Positions 24,699 through 33,971 of a stretch of DNA of 64,000 bases are shown here, one piece after another. The notes below the pieces were generated by a model. The model was not told the origin of the DNA and ran no database searches. It saw only the letters and a program-made list of their open reading frames with translations. How positions within the stretch are numbered: position 1 is the stretch's first letter; each line of letters opens with the position of its first letter. Origin of the DNA: Niastella populi (GTDB lineage Bacteria > Bacteroidota > Bacteroidia > Chitinophagales > Chitinophagaceae); assembly GCF_002078015.1 (NCBI RefSeq), contig NZ_LWBP01000210.1, forward strand, positions 310,001-374,000, given 5' to 3'. Both the position numbers and the translations under genes were made by a program.

Positions 24699-25595
24699 CT
24701 AGTTATTGTTTTGAGTAAGTTCAAAGAATTTGGTTTCAAGGCTTTTTTTCCTGAGCCGCAGGTGATTAAGCGTAATGCCTTTGTCGAAACAAAAGCGGTT
24801 CAACGCTTCAAGGTGGGCGGTACCTGCAGAAAACGCAACATCTACATGTTGCCCTTTCATGTGTACCCCTTTTACACCGGGATATTGTTCAAGAATGGTA
24901 TGCAGTTGCTGCAGATCGGTGGCGCCCGTTTCAACAATATCTTCCGTAACCAGTATTTCATCTACATGACCGTGGGTGAGCAGGGTGCCCTTTTGCAGAA
25001 CGGCCACATGCGTACAAACTTTCTCCACTTCATCGAGCAGGTGGCTGGCCATGATAATGGTTTTGCCTTCTTTGCTTAATTTTTTTATCAGTTCCCTGAT
25101 CTCCACAATACCCACGGGATCGAGGCCATTGGTTGGTTCGTCGAAAACGAGTACATCAGGATCGCCAAGGAGGCTGCTGGCAATGGCCAGCCGTTGTTTC
25201 ATTCCCAATGAATAGGTACTGAATTTCGAGAACCTGCGTTGCTCGAGATTCACCAGTTGCAATACTTTATCGATATCGGCTTTCCCGCGCTGTTTTATGG
25301 CGGCTGCTATCGTAAGGTTCTGCACCGCATTGAGGTAATGATAGAAATTGGGAGTTTCAAGCAAGGTGCCTATCTGCTGCCGCTGCACATGGGTAGGCGC
25401 CTGATCGAATAATTTATAGGAACCCGAAGTGGCGCGTAATACATCGAGGATAATGCCCAGCAGGGTCGTTTTGCCACTGCCGTTAGGGCCTAAGATACCG
25501 AAAACCGATCCTTTGGGAACGGAAAATGAAACGCCTTTTAACGCCTCGATGGGGCCGTAATTCTTGTACAGATTTTCAACGGTAAGAATAGCCAT
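24699..25595 (-). CDS. ABC transporter ATP-binding protein
   Basis: The 298-residue cytoplasmic ATPase has Walker A GPNGSGKTT, the signature YSLGMKQRLAIA, Walker B VLVFDEPTNGLDP and the H-loop IMASHLL. It belongs to the CcmA/NatA-type group that pairs with ABC-2 permeases. A C-terminal domain of about 80 residues follows the ATPase fold. The start at 25595 (MAILTVENLYKNYG) matches the family better than the Met 17 codons upstream. It is the first gene of a two-gene operon with the permease; no substrate can be inferred. Confidence 0.95.
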   Translation of the reverse strand: MAILTVENLYKNYGPIEALKGVSFSVPKGSVFGILGPNGSGKTTLLGIILDVLRATSGSYKLFDQAPTHVQRQQIGTLLETPNFYHYLNAVQNLTIAAAIKQRGKADIDKVLQLVNLEQRRFSKFSTYSLGMKQRLAIASSLLGDPDVLVFDEPTNGLDPVGIVEIRELIKKLSKEGKTIIMASHLLDEVEKVCTHVAVLQKGTLLTHGHVDEILVTEDIVETGATDLQQLHTILEQYPGVKGVHMKGQHVDVAFSAGTAHLEALNRFCFDKGITLNHLRLRKKSLETKFFELTQNNN

Positions 25596-25710
25596 GTTTA
25601 CCCGGTTTAGCTGGTGATTGAGCAACAAAAAAATAAAATACAACAAGTTTGTCGCTGCGGTGAGCCAAATATTACCAGCGGCAGGCAGGAAAAATAAACA
25701 AAGGAGTTTA

Positions 25711-26370
25711 TCAGGTAACCGGTGGGCGGTGTTTTTGGTGGTACAGGCTGCTGAATTCGCCTACAACCGCCTTTCCATTAGTAAAGAACAGCTTATGCAG
25801 CTTTAATGCTTCAATTTCACTGGCCATCACTTTGCGGTGAACCGGGTTCATGGTGCCGCCGGCACCGCCTGCTTTGGCATTGGGATCGTATTGAAAGGGC
25901 GGGTCAACAATGGTACCGCGGGGATACATGATACCCGGCGTAGACTTTCCTCTTATATCAAGTACCTCGGGGTGAAGCAGCCCTAGGGTATGCCCATACT
26001 CATGGGCGGCGGTGGTGGAAGTTTGTATGAGATTGTCGAGTTTGAAGTAACCGGTATTACAGCCGATACCATCTACAAAAGAAATATTGCCGGCCGCAAA
26101 GGCTTCAATGCGAAAGAAATTATATCGCGGGTTATCGTTGTACCATACTTTTTCGGGGTCGAGGCTGGGTTCGTAAATACCATCAATTTCAAAGTGCACG
26201 TTGTACATTTCGCCGTTGATCTTTATACTGGCTTTGGGTTCGTTCCAGTGTTTGCCGATATCATTGGCTATTTGAATGGAAAGTTCTTTGGTAGCCGCAT
26301 CACCGTAAATGACGATCACTGAATGGATGACCAGTTGATTGGTGATGGTATGTAATTCGGCTTCCCCCAT
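25711..26370 (-). CDS. Metzincin-like zinc metalloprotease without signal peptide
   Basis: A 219-residue protein with HEYGHTLGLLHP (His123, Glu124, His127, His133), the full metzincin zinc-binding and catalytic motif HExxHxxGxxH. A likely Met-turn follows at Met148 (PGIMYP), which supports an active fold. There is no signal peptide or lipobox: the protein opens MGEAELHTITNQLV. It therefore looks cytoplasmic, or is exported by an unrecognised route. It resembles M10-like hypothetical proteases of Bacteroidota; the substrate is unknown. It stands alone between the ABC operon and the FadN-type gene, with word repeats upstream. Confidence 0.75.
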   Translation of the reverse strand: MGEAELHTITNQLVIHSVIVIYGDAATKELSIQIANDIGKHWNEPKASIKINGEMYNVHFEIDGIYEPSLDPEKVWYNDNPRYNFFRIEAFAAGNISFVDGIGCNTGYFKLDNLIQTSTTAAHEYGHTLGLLHPEVLDIRGKSTPGIMYPRGTIVDPPFQYDPNAKAGGAGGTMNPVHRKVMASEIEALKLHKLFFTNGKAVVGEFSSLYHQKHRPPVT

Positions 26371-26383
26371 TTTGAATACCGCT

Positions 26384-26505
26384 TAAGGCTGAACGCTCAA
26401 CGCTTAACGCTGCCTCGCGTAATGGATGCTGACCAACTAAATGCGAACATCCCGAAGTTCGGGGGTAAGCCTTTAGCATTCAGCCTTCAGCGTTTTGCAT
26501 ATTGT
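26384..26505. repeat. GCTGAACGCTCAACGCTTAACGCT word repeat
   Basis: Words of the form TTAAGCGTT/TTCAGCGTT recur in both orientations around a short CCCGAAGTTCGGG palindrome (about 26451-26463). Related words appear at 48387-48560, 61796-61845 and 63836-63950. Confidence 0.6.
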
Positions 26506-26510
26506 AATTT

Positions 26511-26543
26511 AAAGAAAAAGGCGCCCCGATGGTCCGGAGCGCC
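26511..26543 (-). terminator. Intrinsic terminator of the FadN-type gene
   Basis: On the minus strand GGCGCTCCGG pairs with CGGGGCGCC across a short loop (26520-26543) and is followed by TTTTTCTTT. It lies 28 nt after the gene's stop. Confidence 0.85.
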
Positions 26544-26570
26544 ATAGTTTTCTCATGTGACGCCTGATTA

Positions 26571-28982
26571 TCAATTGCGGACAGGCTTTCCGCCTTTCAA
26601 AACACTTTGGATCCTTTCCAGGGTTTTCTTCTCACCACACAGTGATAAGAATGCCTCCCGCTCGAGGTCCAGTAAATATTGTTCAGATACCAGCGTAGGT
26701 TCGCTCAAATCGCCGCCGCACATAACGTAGGCTAACTTTTTAGCAACTACTACATCATGATCGGTAGCATAAGCTGCGCGCCACATGCCATTGATACCGG
26801 CATATAAAGCGCCCAGTGCCGAACGGCCCAATACTTTGATATCGGTTCGTTGTACGGGTGTAACATAACCGCTGTCAAAAAGTTCGATCACGCTCTTTTT
26901 GGCTTCAGCAATACGGCGGCCCTGGTTCAGCACTATTTCATCTTTCCCTTTGCGGAAGATGCCCAGTTCAAAACCTTCATGGGCTGAAGTAGCGACTTTG
27001 GCCGTGGCTATGGTAAGAAATCGGTTTTTAAGTGTAATAGTATCCGGTTCGTCCTCATGCATTTCATCTGCGGCGCGTAAAACAAATTCTTTTGTGCCGC
27101 CGCCACCGGGTATAAGTCCAACCCCCAGTTCAACCAAACCAATATAGGTTTCTGCAGCAGAACAAACTTTATCGGAATGCAGGCTTAATTCGCAGGCACC
27201 GCCCAGCGTAAGGGCATGTGGTGCAACTACTACAGGAATGGCAGAATAGCGCGCACGCATCATGGTGTTCTGGAACATGCGAATGGCCATGTCGAGCTCA
27301 TCATATTCCTGTTCTATTGCAAGCATAAAGATCATGCCTACATTGGCGCCAGCGCTAAAATTTGCGCTATCATTTGCAATTACTACACCTTTATAATTAT
27401 CTTCTGCTTTTGCAACAGCTGTTTGTATGCCTTCCAGTACTTCGCCGCCAATGCTTCCCATTTTCGTATACCACTCCAGGCCCAGTACATCATCGCCCAA
27501 ATGATAGAGCCGGCAGGCGCTGTTTTTCCATACGGTCTGGTTCTCAAAATTCTTCATCACAATAAATGCATCGCCGCCCGGCAATGATTTATATGATCTG
27601 GAAGCTACATCATAATATAAACGTTTGCCATTCTCAACCTTGTAGAATGTTTTTGCACCGGCTTCCAGCATCTCGTTTATCCAGGGGGCAACGGCATAAC
27701 CGGCAGCTTTCATTTTTTGCACCGTACTTTCCACGCCCAGTACATCCCAGCTTTCAAAGGCGCCGATCTCCCAGCCAAAGCCGGCCATCATGGCATCGTC
27801 TACCCGGTATATTTCATCAGAGATCTCGGGAATACGGTGTGAGATATACGAAAACAGGCCGTAGTGAAAATGACGGTAAAAATCTCCTGCTTTATCAGTG
27901 CCGCTGCACAAAGCTTTCAACCTTGTTTTAAGATCATCGATGGGTTTGGCAGCTTCCACTGTCGCAAACTTTGCTTTGGCGCGCGGTTTATATTCAAAGG
28001 TTTTGAAGTCAAGGGAATAAATTTCCTTCCCGGCCCCCTCCAAACCTCCTCCGCCAGCTGGCGGAGAGGCTTTCAAAGTCTTTTTGAAAAAGCCTTGTTT
28101 TGTTTTATCGCCCAACTGGTTGTTGGCTACCATTTTTTCAAGCCAGGCCGGTATTACAAATATATCGCGTTGCTCGTCGTTAGGGCAATTATCATAAACG
28201 CCCTTCGCCACTTTCACCAGCGTATCGATCCCTACCACATCGGCAGTTCTGAAGGTGGCCGATTTCGGGCGGCCGATGATCGGGCCTGTCAATGCATCTA
28301 TTTCATCAACAGTGAGGCCCATTTTATCAACCAGGCCAAAAATGGCCATGATGCCATAAACACCAATACGGTTGGCAATAAATGCCGGGGTGTCTTTACA
28401 CAACACAGTGGTTTTACCCAAGTACAGGTCACCATATTGCATCAGGAAATCAACCACCGCCGCATCGGTATGTGGTGTTGGAATAATTTCAAGTAATCGT
28501 AAGTAACGGGGTGGATTGAAAAAGTGCGTTCCGCAGAAGTGTTTTTTAAAATCATCGCTTCTGCCTTCCGCCATCAGGTGAATAGGAATGCCCGATGTAT
28601 TTGAGGTAATAAGCGTACCGGGTTTGCGGTACTTTTCTACTTCTGTAAAAATTTGTTGTTTTATGTCAAGCCGTTCAACAACTACCTCTATGATCCAGTC
28701 GTAACCGGAGATCTCTTTCAGGTTATCGGTAAAGTTGCCGGTGGTGATCTTCTTCACCACATCTTTAGTGTAAACAGGAGAAGGATTACTTTTTAAAGCA
28801 GCCTGGAGGGCGTCATTGACCAGCTTATTGCGGGCAGCTTTGTTATCACTTTCCACTGCCTCCTTAGGCACCATGTCTAATAACAACACCTGAACCCCAA
28901 TACCGGCAAAATGGCATGCAATACGGGAGCCCATAACTCCACTGCCCAAAACAGCTACTTTTTTAATGATTCGTTTACTCAT
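26571..28982 (-). CDS. 3-hydroxyacyl-CoA dehydrogenase / enoyl-CoA hydratase fusion (FadN type)
   Basis: A bifunctional beta-oxidation enzyme of 803 residues. The N-terminal half is an NAD-dependent 3-hydroxyacyl-CoA dehydrogenase: GSGVMGSRIACHFA (13-26), the SNTSGIPI catalytic region and GTHFFNPPRYLRLLEII. The C-terminal half has crotonase-like elements (SANFSAGANVGM, GACELSLHSDKVCSAAETYIGLVELGVGLIPGGGGTKE). This order matches Bacillus FadN rather than E. coli FadB. Residues 302-319 (TLKASPPAGGGGLEGAGK) are encoded by a GC-rich repeat and look inserted between the two domains. No thiolase or acyl-CoA dehydrogenase gene is adjacent. Confidence 0.92.
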   Translation of the reverse strand: MSKRIIKKVAVLGSGVMGSRIACHFAGIGVQVLLLDMVPKEAVESDNKAARNKLVNDALQAALKSNPSPVYTKDVVKKITTGNFTDNLKEISGYDWIIEVVVERLDIKQQIFTEVEKYRKPGTLITSNTSGIPIHLMAEGRSDDFKKHFCGTHFFNPPRYLRLLEIIPTPHTDAAVVDFLMQYGDLYLGKTTVLCKDTPAFIANRIGVYGIMAIFGLVDKMGLTVDEIDALTGPIIGRPKSATFRTADVVGIDTLVKVAKGVYDNCPNDEQRDIFVIPAWLEKMVANNQLGDKTKQGFFKKTLKASPPAGGGGLEGAGKEIYSLDFKTFEYKPRAKAKFATVEAAKPIDDLKTRLKALCSGTDKAGDFYRHFHYGLFSYISHRIPEISDEIYRVDDAMMAGFGWEIGAFESWDVLGVESTVQKMKAAGYAVAPWINEMLEAGAKTFYKVENGKRLYYDVASRSYKSLPGGDAFIVMKNFENQTVWKNSACRLYHLGDDVLGLEWYTKMGSIGGEVLEGIQTAVAKAEDNYKGVVIANDSANFSAGANVGMIFMLAIEQEYDELDMAIRMFQNTMMRARYSAIPVVVAPHALTLGGACELSLHSDKVCSAAETYIGLVELGVGLIPGGGGTKEFVLRAADEMHEDEPDTITLKNRFLTIATAKVATSAHEGFELGIFRKGKDEIVLNQGRRIAEAKKSVIELFDSGYVTPVQRTDIKVLGRSALGALYAGINGMWRAAYATDHDVVVAKKLAYVMCGGDLSEPTLVSEQYLLDLEREAFLSLCGEKKTLERIQSVLKGGKPVRN
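28026..28079 (-). repeat. GC-rich palindromic repeat inside the FadN-type gene
   Basis: On the minus strand CTCTCCGCCAGCTGGCGGAG is followed by GAGGTTTGGAGGGGGCCGGG and AAGG. The palindrome CTCCGCCAGCTGGCGGAG is perfect. It is in frame and encodes the low-complexity PPAGGGGLEGAG. Confidence 0.7.
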
Positions 28983-28986
28983 AAAA

Positions 28987-29010
28987 AAATAGTTAGCTAA
29001 ACAACTATTT
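28987..29010. promoter_or_regulatory. Inverted repeat in the leader of the FadN-type gene
   Basis: AAATAGTT (28987-28994) and AACTATTT (29003-29010) are perfect inverted copies with an 8-nt spacer. A second palindrome TTAGCTAA overlaps the left arm. It lies between the -7 element and the start codon, a position suited to an operator or a leader hairpin. Confidence 0.5.
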
Positions 29011-29011
29011 T

Positions 29012-29019
29012 CAAAGATA
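29012..29019 (-). promoter_or_regulatory. Putative -7 element of the FadN-type gene
   Basis: TATCTTTG on the minus strand matches TAnnTTTG, 29 nt upstream of the ATG at 28982. Confidence 0.5.
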
Positions 29020-29134
29020 GGATAAAATCCGCACCTGCCAAGAGCTTTTTATAAATTAGCTTGTTAATGAGCCTCCGGGTTTATACCGATATTTATATAA
29101 GTTGCTGGCTCTCCGTTAAAAACTGTTATAAAGT

Positions 29135-30454
29135 ATGCGTAACAGCGCCATTCAAATATTTTCCGCGGCTGTGCGGGCAGTACAACCGCAGTATCTTTTG
29201 CGCAAGTATATGCGCCGGGAGCCTGGCGGACTGCGCTTAGGCGAACAGTTTTTCAACCAGCAGGATATTAACAAAGTATATATTATAGGTGCGGGCAAGG
29301 CCAGTGCCGCCATGGCACGCGAAGCGGAGCTCATTCTGGGCAACCGTATCGATGCCGGTATCATTGTTACCAAATACGAACATGCTTTTCCGCTCAAAAC
29401 CATCGAATGTATTGAGGCGGGCCACCCGGTGCCCGATGAAAATAGCCTGCTGGGCGGCCGGGAAATTATCAGGCTGCTAAAAAATGCGGGTGAGAAGGAT
29501 GTAGTGATCGCCCTCATCAGCGGCGGTGCTTCGGCATTGATGATCGATTGTCCGCCCGGCATATTGCTGCCCGAACTGCAAATTGTTTTCAACCGGTTAC
29601 TCGAATGCGGGGCTACCATTGAAGAAATGAATATTGTGCGTAAACATTTATCGGCCGGTATCAAAGGCGGGCAGTTGTTGCGTACGGCTGCACCGGCAAC
29701 CGTCATCAGTTTTATTTTAAGCGATGTTATTGGCGACCCGCTCGATATTATTGCCAGTGGGCCCACCGTGGCCGACCCTTCTACATTTGCCGGTGCCTGG
29801 GAAATTCTGCGCAAATATCAATTGCCCGATAAACTACCGGTAAGTATCATTCGATGGCTGCAGCTGGGCATGAATAAACAGATTACCGAAACCCCAAAAC
29901 CCGGCGACCCGCTTTTTGATAAAAGTTTTAATTACCTCATTGGCTCCAATCGCATCGCACTCGGGGCGGCGGCTTCCATGGCGCGGGGCCTGCAATACCA
30001 ACCAGTTATTATTACCAATGTGCTGAAAGGTGAAGCGCGCGATAAGGCAAAGGAACTGGTATCGCAGATCCAACAATACGATGGTATAAGACCGGCCTGT
30101 TTGTTATTGGGCGGCGAAACAACCGTAACCATCAGGGGTACGGGTAAAGGGGGCCGTAACCAGGAGTTTGCCCTTGCAGCACTGGTGGAATTACAAAAAC
30201 TGTATTCAATAGACGAAGAAAATAGGCCGGTCATCCTTTGCGCCGGAACCGATGGTACCGACGGACCAACGGATGCCGCCGGTGCGGTGGCCGATGGCCT
30301 GGTGGCAGCACTCGCTGCCAAACGGAAACTAACACCTGAAAACTATCTTGCACAAAACGATTCCTGGAACTTCTTTCATCAAACGGGCGGACTGGTGATA
30401 ACCGGTCCCACGCATACGAATGTGATGGATATTATTGTAGTGTTGATACCATAA
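29135..30454 (+). CDS. Glycerate kinase, type-2 (MOFRL/DUF4147 family)
   Basis: This family phosphorylates D-glycerate, usually to 2-phosphoglycerate. The 439-residue protein has the N-terminal DUF4147 blocks VYIIGAGKASAAMA, GHPVPDENSL, LISGGASALM and NIVRKHLSAGIKGGQL, and the C-terminal MOFRL part with LLLGGETTVTIRG, GKGGRNQEFALAAL and AGTDGTDGPTDAAGA. The start at 29135 is an ATG before SAIQIFSAAVRAVQP, the usual family beginning. The convergent neighbour resembles tartronate semialdehyde reductase, the enzyme that makes glycerate, so both may serve glyoxylate or glycerate use. Confidence 0.93.
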   Translation: MRNSAIQIFSAAVRAVQPQYLLRKYMRREPGGLRLGEQFFNQQDINKVYIIGAGKASAAMAREAELILGNRIDAGIIVTKYEHAFPLKTIECIEAGHPVPDENSLLGGREIIRLLKNAGEKDVVIALISGGASALMIDCPPGILLPELQIVFNRLLECGATIEEMNIVRKHLSAGIKGGQLLRTAAPATVISFILSDVIGDPLDIIASGPTVADPSTFAGAWEILRKYQLPDKLPVSIIRWLQLGMNKQITETPKPGDPLFDKSFNYLIGSNRIALGAAASMARGLQYQPVIITNVLKGEARDKAKELVSQIQQYDGIRPACLLLGGETTVTIRGTGKGGRNQEFALAALVELQKLYSIDEENRPVILCAGTDGTDGPTDAAGAVADGLVAALAAKRKLTPENYLAQNDSWNFFHQTGGLVITGPTHTNVMDIIVVLIP

Positions 30455-30457
30455 GAA

Positions 30458-30519
30458 GACCTGTAAGGCCCGCCATTTGAGCCTGCCCTTGCAGTTGACC
30501 TTAGCGCACCTTACAGGTC
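30458..30519. repeat. 11-bp inverted repeat between convergent genes
   Basis: GACCTGTAAGG (30458-30468) and CCTTACAGGTC (30509-30519) are perfect inverted copies spaced by 40 nt. Lying between two gene ends, the structure may serve as a bidirectional end of transcription, although it has no T-run. Confidence 0.5.
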
Positions 30520-30530
30520 TGGCCAGTTAA

Positions 30531-31403
30531 TTATTTAAGGTCAGCGGCTAACGAAACGGCGCTCCAGTCGAGCTCAGGGCCTTTCTTTTCAATCAATTGT
30601 TGCATATGCTGCTGCAGCAGGCTGGCCAGCGGCATATTTTGTTGCACCTGTTGCGCCTGTGATAAAACCAGGTTAACATCTTTCAATCCTAATTGCATAT
30701 TGAATGCAGGCGGCGTAAACTGTTTGTTTACGATGATGTTGCCGTAATTGGTATAAATAGGGGAGTTGAAAATGGTTTGCGTAAAGAACGACCACATTTT
30801 TTGTGTATCTATATTGCTTTTGGCAGCCATGGATACGCTTTCGCCAATGGCTTCCATGGCGGCGGCTATCATAAAATTACCACAGAGTTTAACCGTATTG
30901 GCAGCGGTAATGTCGTCGCCAAATTCCCAAACGCCGGCGCCGCCCGCATCTTTCAACAGTTGTTCGAACCGCTGGCGGTGTGCCGCATCACCCGATATTA
31001 CAAAGTTCAGCTTACTGGCACGGGCAGCCTCAGGGCGGCCAAATACCGGGGCCGACAGGTAATGTGAACCTTTTTGTGTATGTTGTTTTGAAAGTTCTTC
31101 AGCGGTAAGCGGCAGAATGGTGCTCATTGAAATATGAACGCTGCCGGGTTGCATGTTCTGGATCAACCCATCGGGGCCTTCGCTGATACTTTTTAATGCC
31201 TTGTCGTCAGATACCATGGTAATGATGACATCACAGGCTTCGGTTAATTCCTTTACATTGGCACAGGCCGTGGCGCCCTTATCGGTCAATGCTTTTGTTT
31301 TGGCGGCGGTGCGGTTGTAAACGAATAGCGGGTTTCCTTTTTCAAGAATGTTTTCGGCTATGGGTGTGCCGAGGTTACCTAGTCCAATGAATCCTATTTT
31401 CAT
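30531..31403 (-). CDS. NAD(P)-dependent beta-hydroxyacid dehydrogenase (tartronate semialdehyde reductase-like)
   Basis: A 290-residue member of the 3-hydroxyisobutyrate dehydrogenase family. It shows the Rossmann motif IGFIGLGNLGTPIAENIL (3-20), NRTAAKTKAL, VITMVSDDKAL, a substrate-binding-like block HISMSTILP, and the catalytic lysine region NTVKLCGNFMIAAAMEAIGES (in place of the usual GxxGxGxxxKxxN). Substrates in this family include 3-hydroxyisobutyrate, tartronate semialdehyde, gamma-hydroxybutyrate and others; the call leans on the nearby glycerate kinase. The terminator of metG separates it from the gene upstream. Confidence 0.85.
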   Translation of the reverse strand: MKIGFIGLGNLGTPIAENILEKGNPLFVYNRTAAKTKALTDKGATACANVKELTEACDVIITMVSDDKALKSISEGPDGLIQNMQPGSVHISMSTILPLTAEELSKQHTQKGSHYLSAPVFGRPEAARASKLNFVISGDAAHRQRFEQLLKDAGGAGVWEFGDDITAANTVKLCGNFMIAAAMEAIGESVSMAAKSNIDTQKMWSFFTQTIFNSPIYTNYGNIIVNKQFTPPAFNMQLGLKDVNLVLSQAQQVQQNMPLASLLQQHMQQLIEKKGPELDWSAVSLAADLK

Positions 31404-31420
31404 ATATTATGTTTTAAAAC

Positions 31421-31461
31421 GCAAAAAGGTGAGCCGCTTTGGAAGGCGGCCCACCTTTTGC
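31421..31461 (-). terminator. Intrinsic terminator of metG
   Basis: On the minus strand GCAAAAGGTGGGCCGC pairs with GCGGCTCACCTTTTTGC, and the descending arm ends in a T-run followed by GTTTT. It lies 18 nt after the metG stop at 31479. Confidence 0.85.
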
Positions 31462-31478
31462 ACCTTCGTAAAAATATA

Positions 31479-33590
31479 TTAACTCACTGAAGAGCCATTG
31501 TCAATAGCATCGACGGGATTGATAAAATGCAGTTTGCCTGCTTTATCGTCTGCCATCAGGATCATTCCATTGCTTTCAATACCGCGCATTTTTCGGGGCG
31601 CCAGGTTGGCTACCACCACTACCTGTTTGCCGGTAATGTCTTCCGGTTTAAAATGTTCGGCAATGCCCGAAACAATAGTGCGCGTTTCAAAACCCAGGTC
31701 AACCTGCAACTTCAACAATTTATCGGCTTTTGGCACTTTTTCGGCAGCAACGATAGTTCCAACCCGCAGATCGAGTTTGGCAAAATCATCGTACTGAATG
31801 GTTTCTTTTACCGCTTTAGGTTCAGCATGGGCAACAGCGGCTGCTTCGCCCGATTTGCTCTCTGCCTCGGGCTTCGCTGCTTCAGCTGGTTTAACCAATC
31901 CGGCTTTTAATTTGGCTACCTGCGCTGCTACCACGTCATTCTCAATTTTTGTGAACAACAATTCAGGCGCCCGTAAACTATAACCAACGCTTAGCAATTT
32001 TGTTTTACCGGCGTTCTCCCATTCAAGCATTTTTTCTACCACCTTCATCTTATGCAACATTTTTTTTGCAGTTTCAGGCAGGAAGGGATGCATTAATATC
32101 GCCAGGTTGGCGGTCAGCTGTAAGCAAATATGCAAACAGTTATCGATCAGTTTCTGATTATCGGGGTTCTCGGCTAATGTTTTGGCAACGATCCACGGTT
32201 CTTTCTTCTGCATGTACTTATTTCCTTTATCGGAAAGTTGCATAACCTCGAACAGGGCATCTCTGAATTTGAATTCCTCAAGCGCTGTTTCCACTTTCTG
32301 TTTTGCTACTGCAAATTCTTCCAGCATAGCTTTATCGGCTTCATCCATTACCTCGGCATGTAACGGCGGTACTTTACCACCGCATAATTTGTGCATGAGC
32401 ACAAAAGCCCGGTTTTCGAAGTTGCCGAAATTATTAACCAGTTCGCTATTGATCCTGGTTTGAAAATCAGCCCAGGTAAAATCATTGTCCTTTGTCTCAG
32501 GGGCGTTTGCACACAACACATAGCGCAACATATCGGCCCCACCCGGAAAATCCTTTATGTATTCATGTACCCATACGGCCCAGTTACGGCTGGTACTTAC
32601 TTTATCGCCTTCAATATTCAGGAACTCATTGGCCGGCACATTTTCGGGCAATACAAAACCGCCGTGCGCTTTTAACATCGCCGGGAAAATGATACAGTGG
32701 AAAACGATATTATCCTTACCAATAAAGTGCACCAGTTTGGTGTCGTCCTTGCACCAGTAATCGTCCCATTGTTCGGTAAGTTCTTTGGTAGCGGAAATAT
32801 AACCGATAGGGGCATCGAACCAAACGTACAGCACTTTGCCTTCGGTATCGGGCAGGGGAACTTTTACGCCCCAACTGCTGTCGCGGGTCATGGCGCGACT
32901 TTGCAAACCGCTGTCGAGCCAGCTTTTACACTGTCCATATACGTTGTTCTTCCATTCGGTATGGCCTTCGAGGATCCAGCCTTTCAGCCATTCTTCGTAG
33001 TTCTGCAGCGGAAAATACCAGTGTTTGGTTTTGCGTTTAACCGGCACCGCATCGCTGAGCGTGCTGCGCGGGTTTATCAGTTGCTCGGGGCTTAATGTAG
33101 AACCGCATCGCTCGCACTGATCGCCGTAGGCATTTGGGTTGCTGCACACCGGGCAGGTACCGGTAATGTACCTGTCGGCCAGAAACGTATTGGTTTTTTC
33201 ATCATAGAACTGTTCCGTTTCTTTTTCCTCGAACAGGCCATCGTCGTACAGCTTTTTGAAAAAGGCGGCGGCAGTTTCATGATGCACCTGGTTGCTGGTG
33301 CGGGAATAGATATCGAAAGAAATACCCATTTGATCGAAGCTTTCTTTGATCAGGGCATGGTATTTATCTACAATTTGTTGCGGACTAACGCCTTCTTTCA
33401 TGGCGCGGATGGTAATGGGAACGCCATGCTCATCACTGCCGCCAATAAATTTGATATCTCTTTTTTGCGCCCGTTGGTAACGCACATAAATATCAGCCGG
33501 TAAATAGCAGCCTGCCAGGTGACCGATATGCACCGGACCATTGGCGTACGGCAGGGCCGCTGTAACTAAATAGCGCTTAAAATTGCTCAT
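31479..33590 (-). CDS. metG: Methionine--tRNA ligase MetG
   Basis: MetG charges tRNA-Met. The 703-residue protein has the HIGH-class motif [14 protein letters not shown] near residue 13, a zinc knuckle with four cysteines ([18 protein letters not shown]), [16 protein letters not shown] and a KMSKS variant (KVSTS). An Ala/Glu/Lys-rich linker ([20 protein letters not shown]) leads to a C-terminal EMAP/Trbp111-like tRNA-binding domain ([18 protein letters not shown]). The frame stays open 71 codons upstream, but ATG 33590 ([18 protein letters not shown]) is the family start; the extension is proline-rich and repeat-like. Confidence 0.96.
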   Translation of the reverse strand: MSNFKRYLVTAALPYANGPVHIGHLAGCYLPADIYVRYQRAQKRDIKFIGGSDEHGVPITIRAMKEGVSPQQIVDKYHALIKESFDQMGISFDIYSRTSNQVHHETAAAFFKKLYDDGLFEEKETEQFYDEKTNTFLADRYITGTCPVCSNPNAYGDQCERCGSTLSPEQLINPRSTLSDAVPVKRKTKHWYFPLQNYEEWLKGWILEGHTEWKNNVYGQCKSWLDSGLQSRAMTRDSSWGVKVPLPDTEGKVLYVWFDAPIGYISATKELTEQWDDYWCKDDTKLVHFIGKDNIVFHCIIFPAMLKAHGGFVLPENVPANEFLNIEGDKVSTSRNWAVWVHEYIKDFPGGADMLRYVLCANAPETKDNDFTWADFQTRINSELVNNFGNFENRAFVLMHKLCGGKVPPLHAEVMDEADKAMLEEFAVAKQKVETALEEFKFRDALFEVMQLSDKGNKYMQKKEPWIVAKTLAENPDNQKLIDNCLHICLQLTANLAILMHPFLPETAKKMLHKMKVVEKMLEWENAGKTKLLSVGYSLRAPELLFTKIENDVVAAQVAKLKAGLVKPAEAAKPEAESKSGEAAAVAHAEPKAVKETIQYDDFAKLDLRVGTIVAAEKVPKADKLLKLQVDLGFETRTIVSGIAEHFKPEDITGKQVVVVANLAPRKMRGIESNGMILMADDKAGKLHFINPVDAIDNGSSVS

Positions 33591-33684
33591 TTGATCGTCT
33601 TTTGTATTTCTTATCGTCGTCCCTTGCGACACTTCCTTGTGCAGCATATCGCTACGCAGCCCAAAGGGTTGAAAGGATGGATTG

Positions 33685-33692
33685 CAAAAATA
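33685..33692 (-). promoter_or_regulatory. Putative -7 element of metG
   Basis: TATTTTTG on the minus strand matches TAnnTTTG, 94 nt upstream of the metG ATG. No convincing -33 element. Confidence 0.3.
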
Positions 33693-33971
33693 ACTATTCT
33701 GGGGGAGGGGATGAAATCGGGTAATTGACGGGGCAAAGTGTGTGGAAATGCAAAAAGTCCCGTCCGGGATCTCTGGCAAAGATGGAGGACCGGGGAGCGG
33801 CAATCGACTTATTCCAAAATTGTAATGCGCCTGTTGTTACAAATGGAAAACCGGTTTATAAACCAGTGATAAATCAATTGGCATAAGCAACCGTATAGGT
33901 TATCGTTGCCTCTATACTATTGACGTATGGGAAGTTTAAAAAGGTTGGGGGAAAGAGGAGATTTATAAGGT

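Noticed and set aside
27864-28496. 210-codon open frame opposite the FadN-type gene
   Set aside because: It lies wholly antisense to a well-conserved enzyme and has no recognisable domain.
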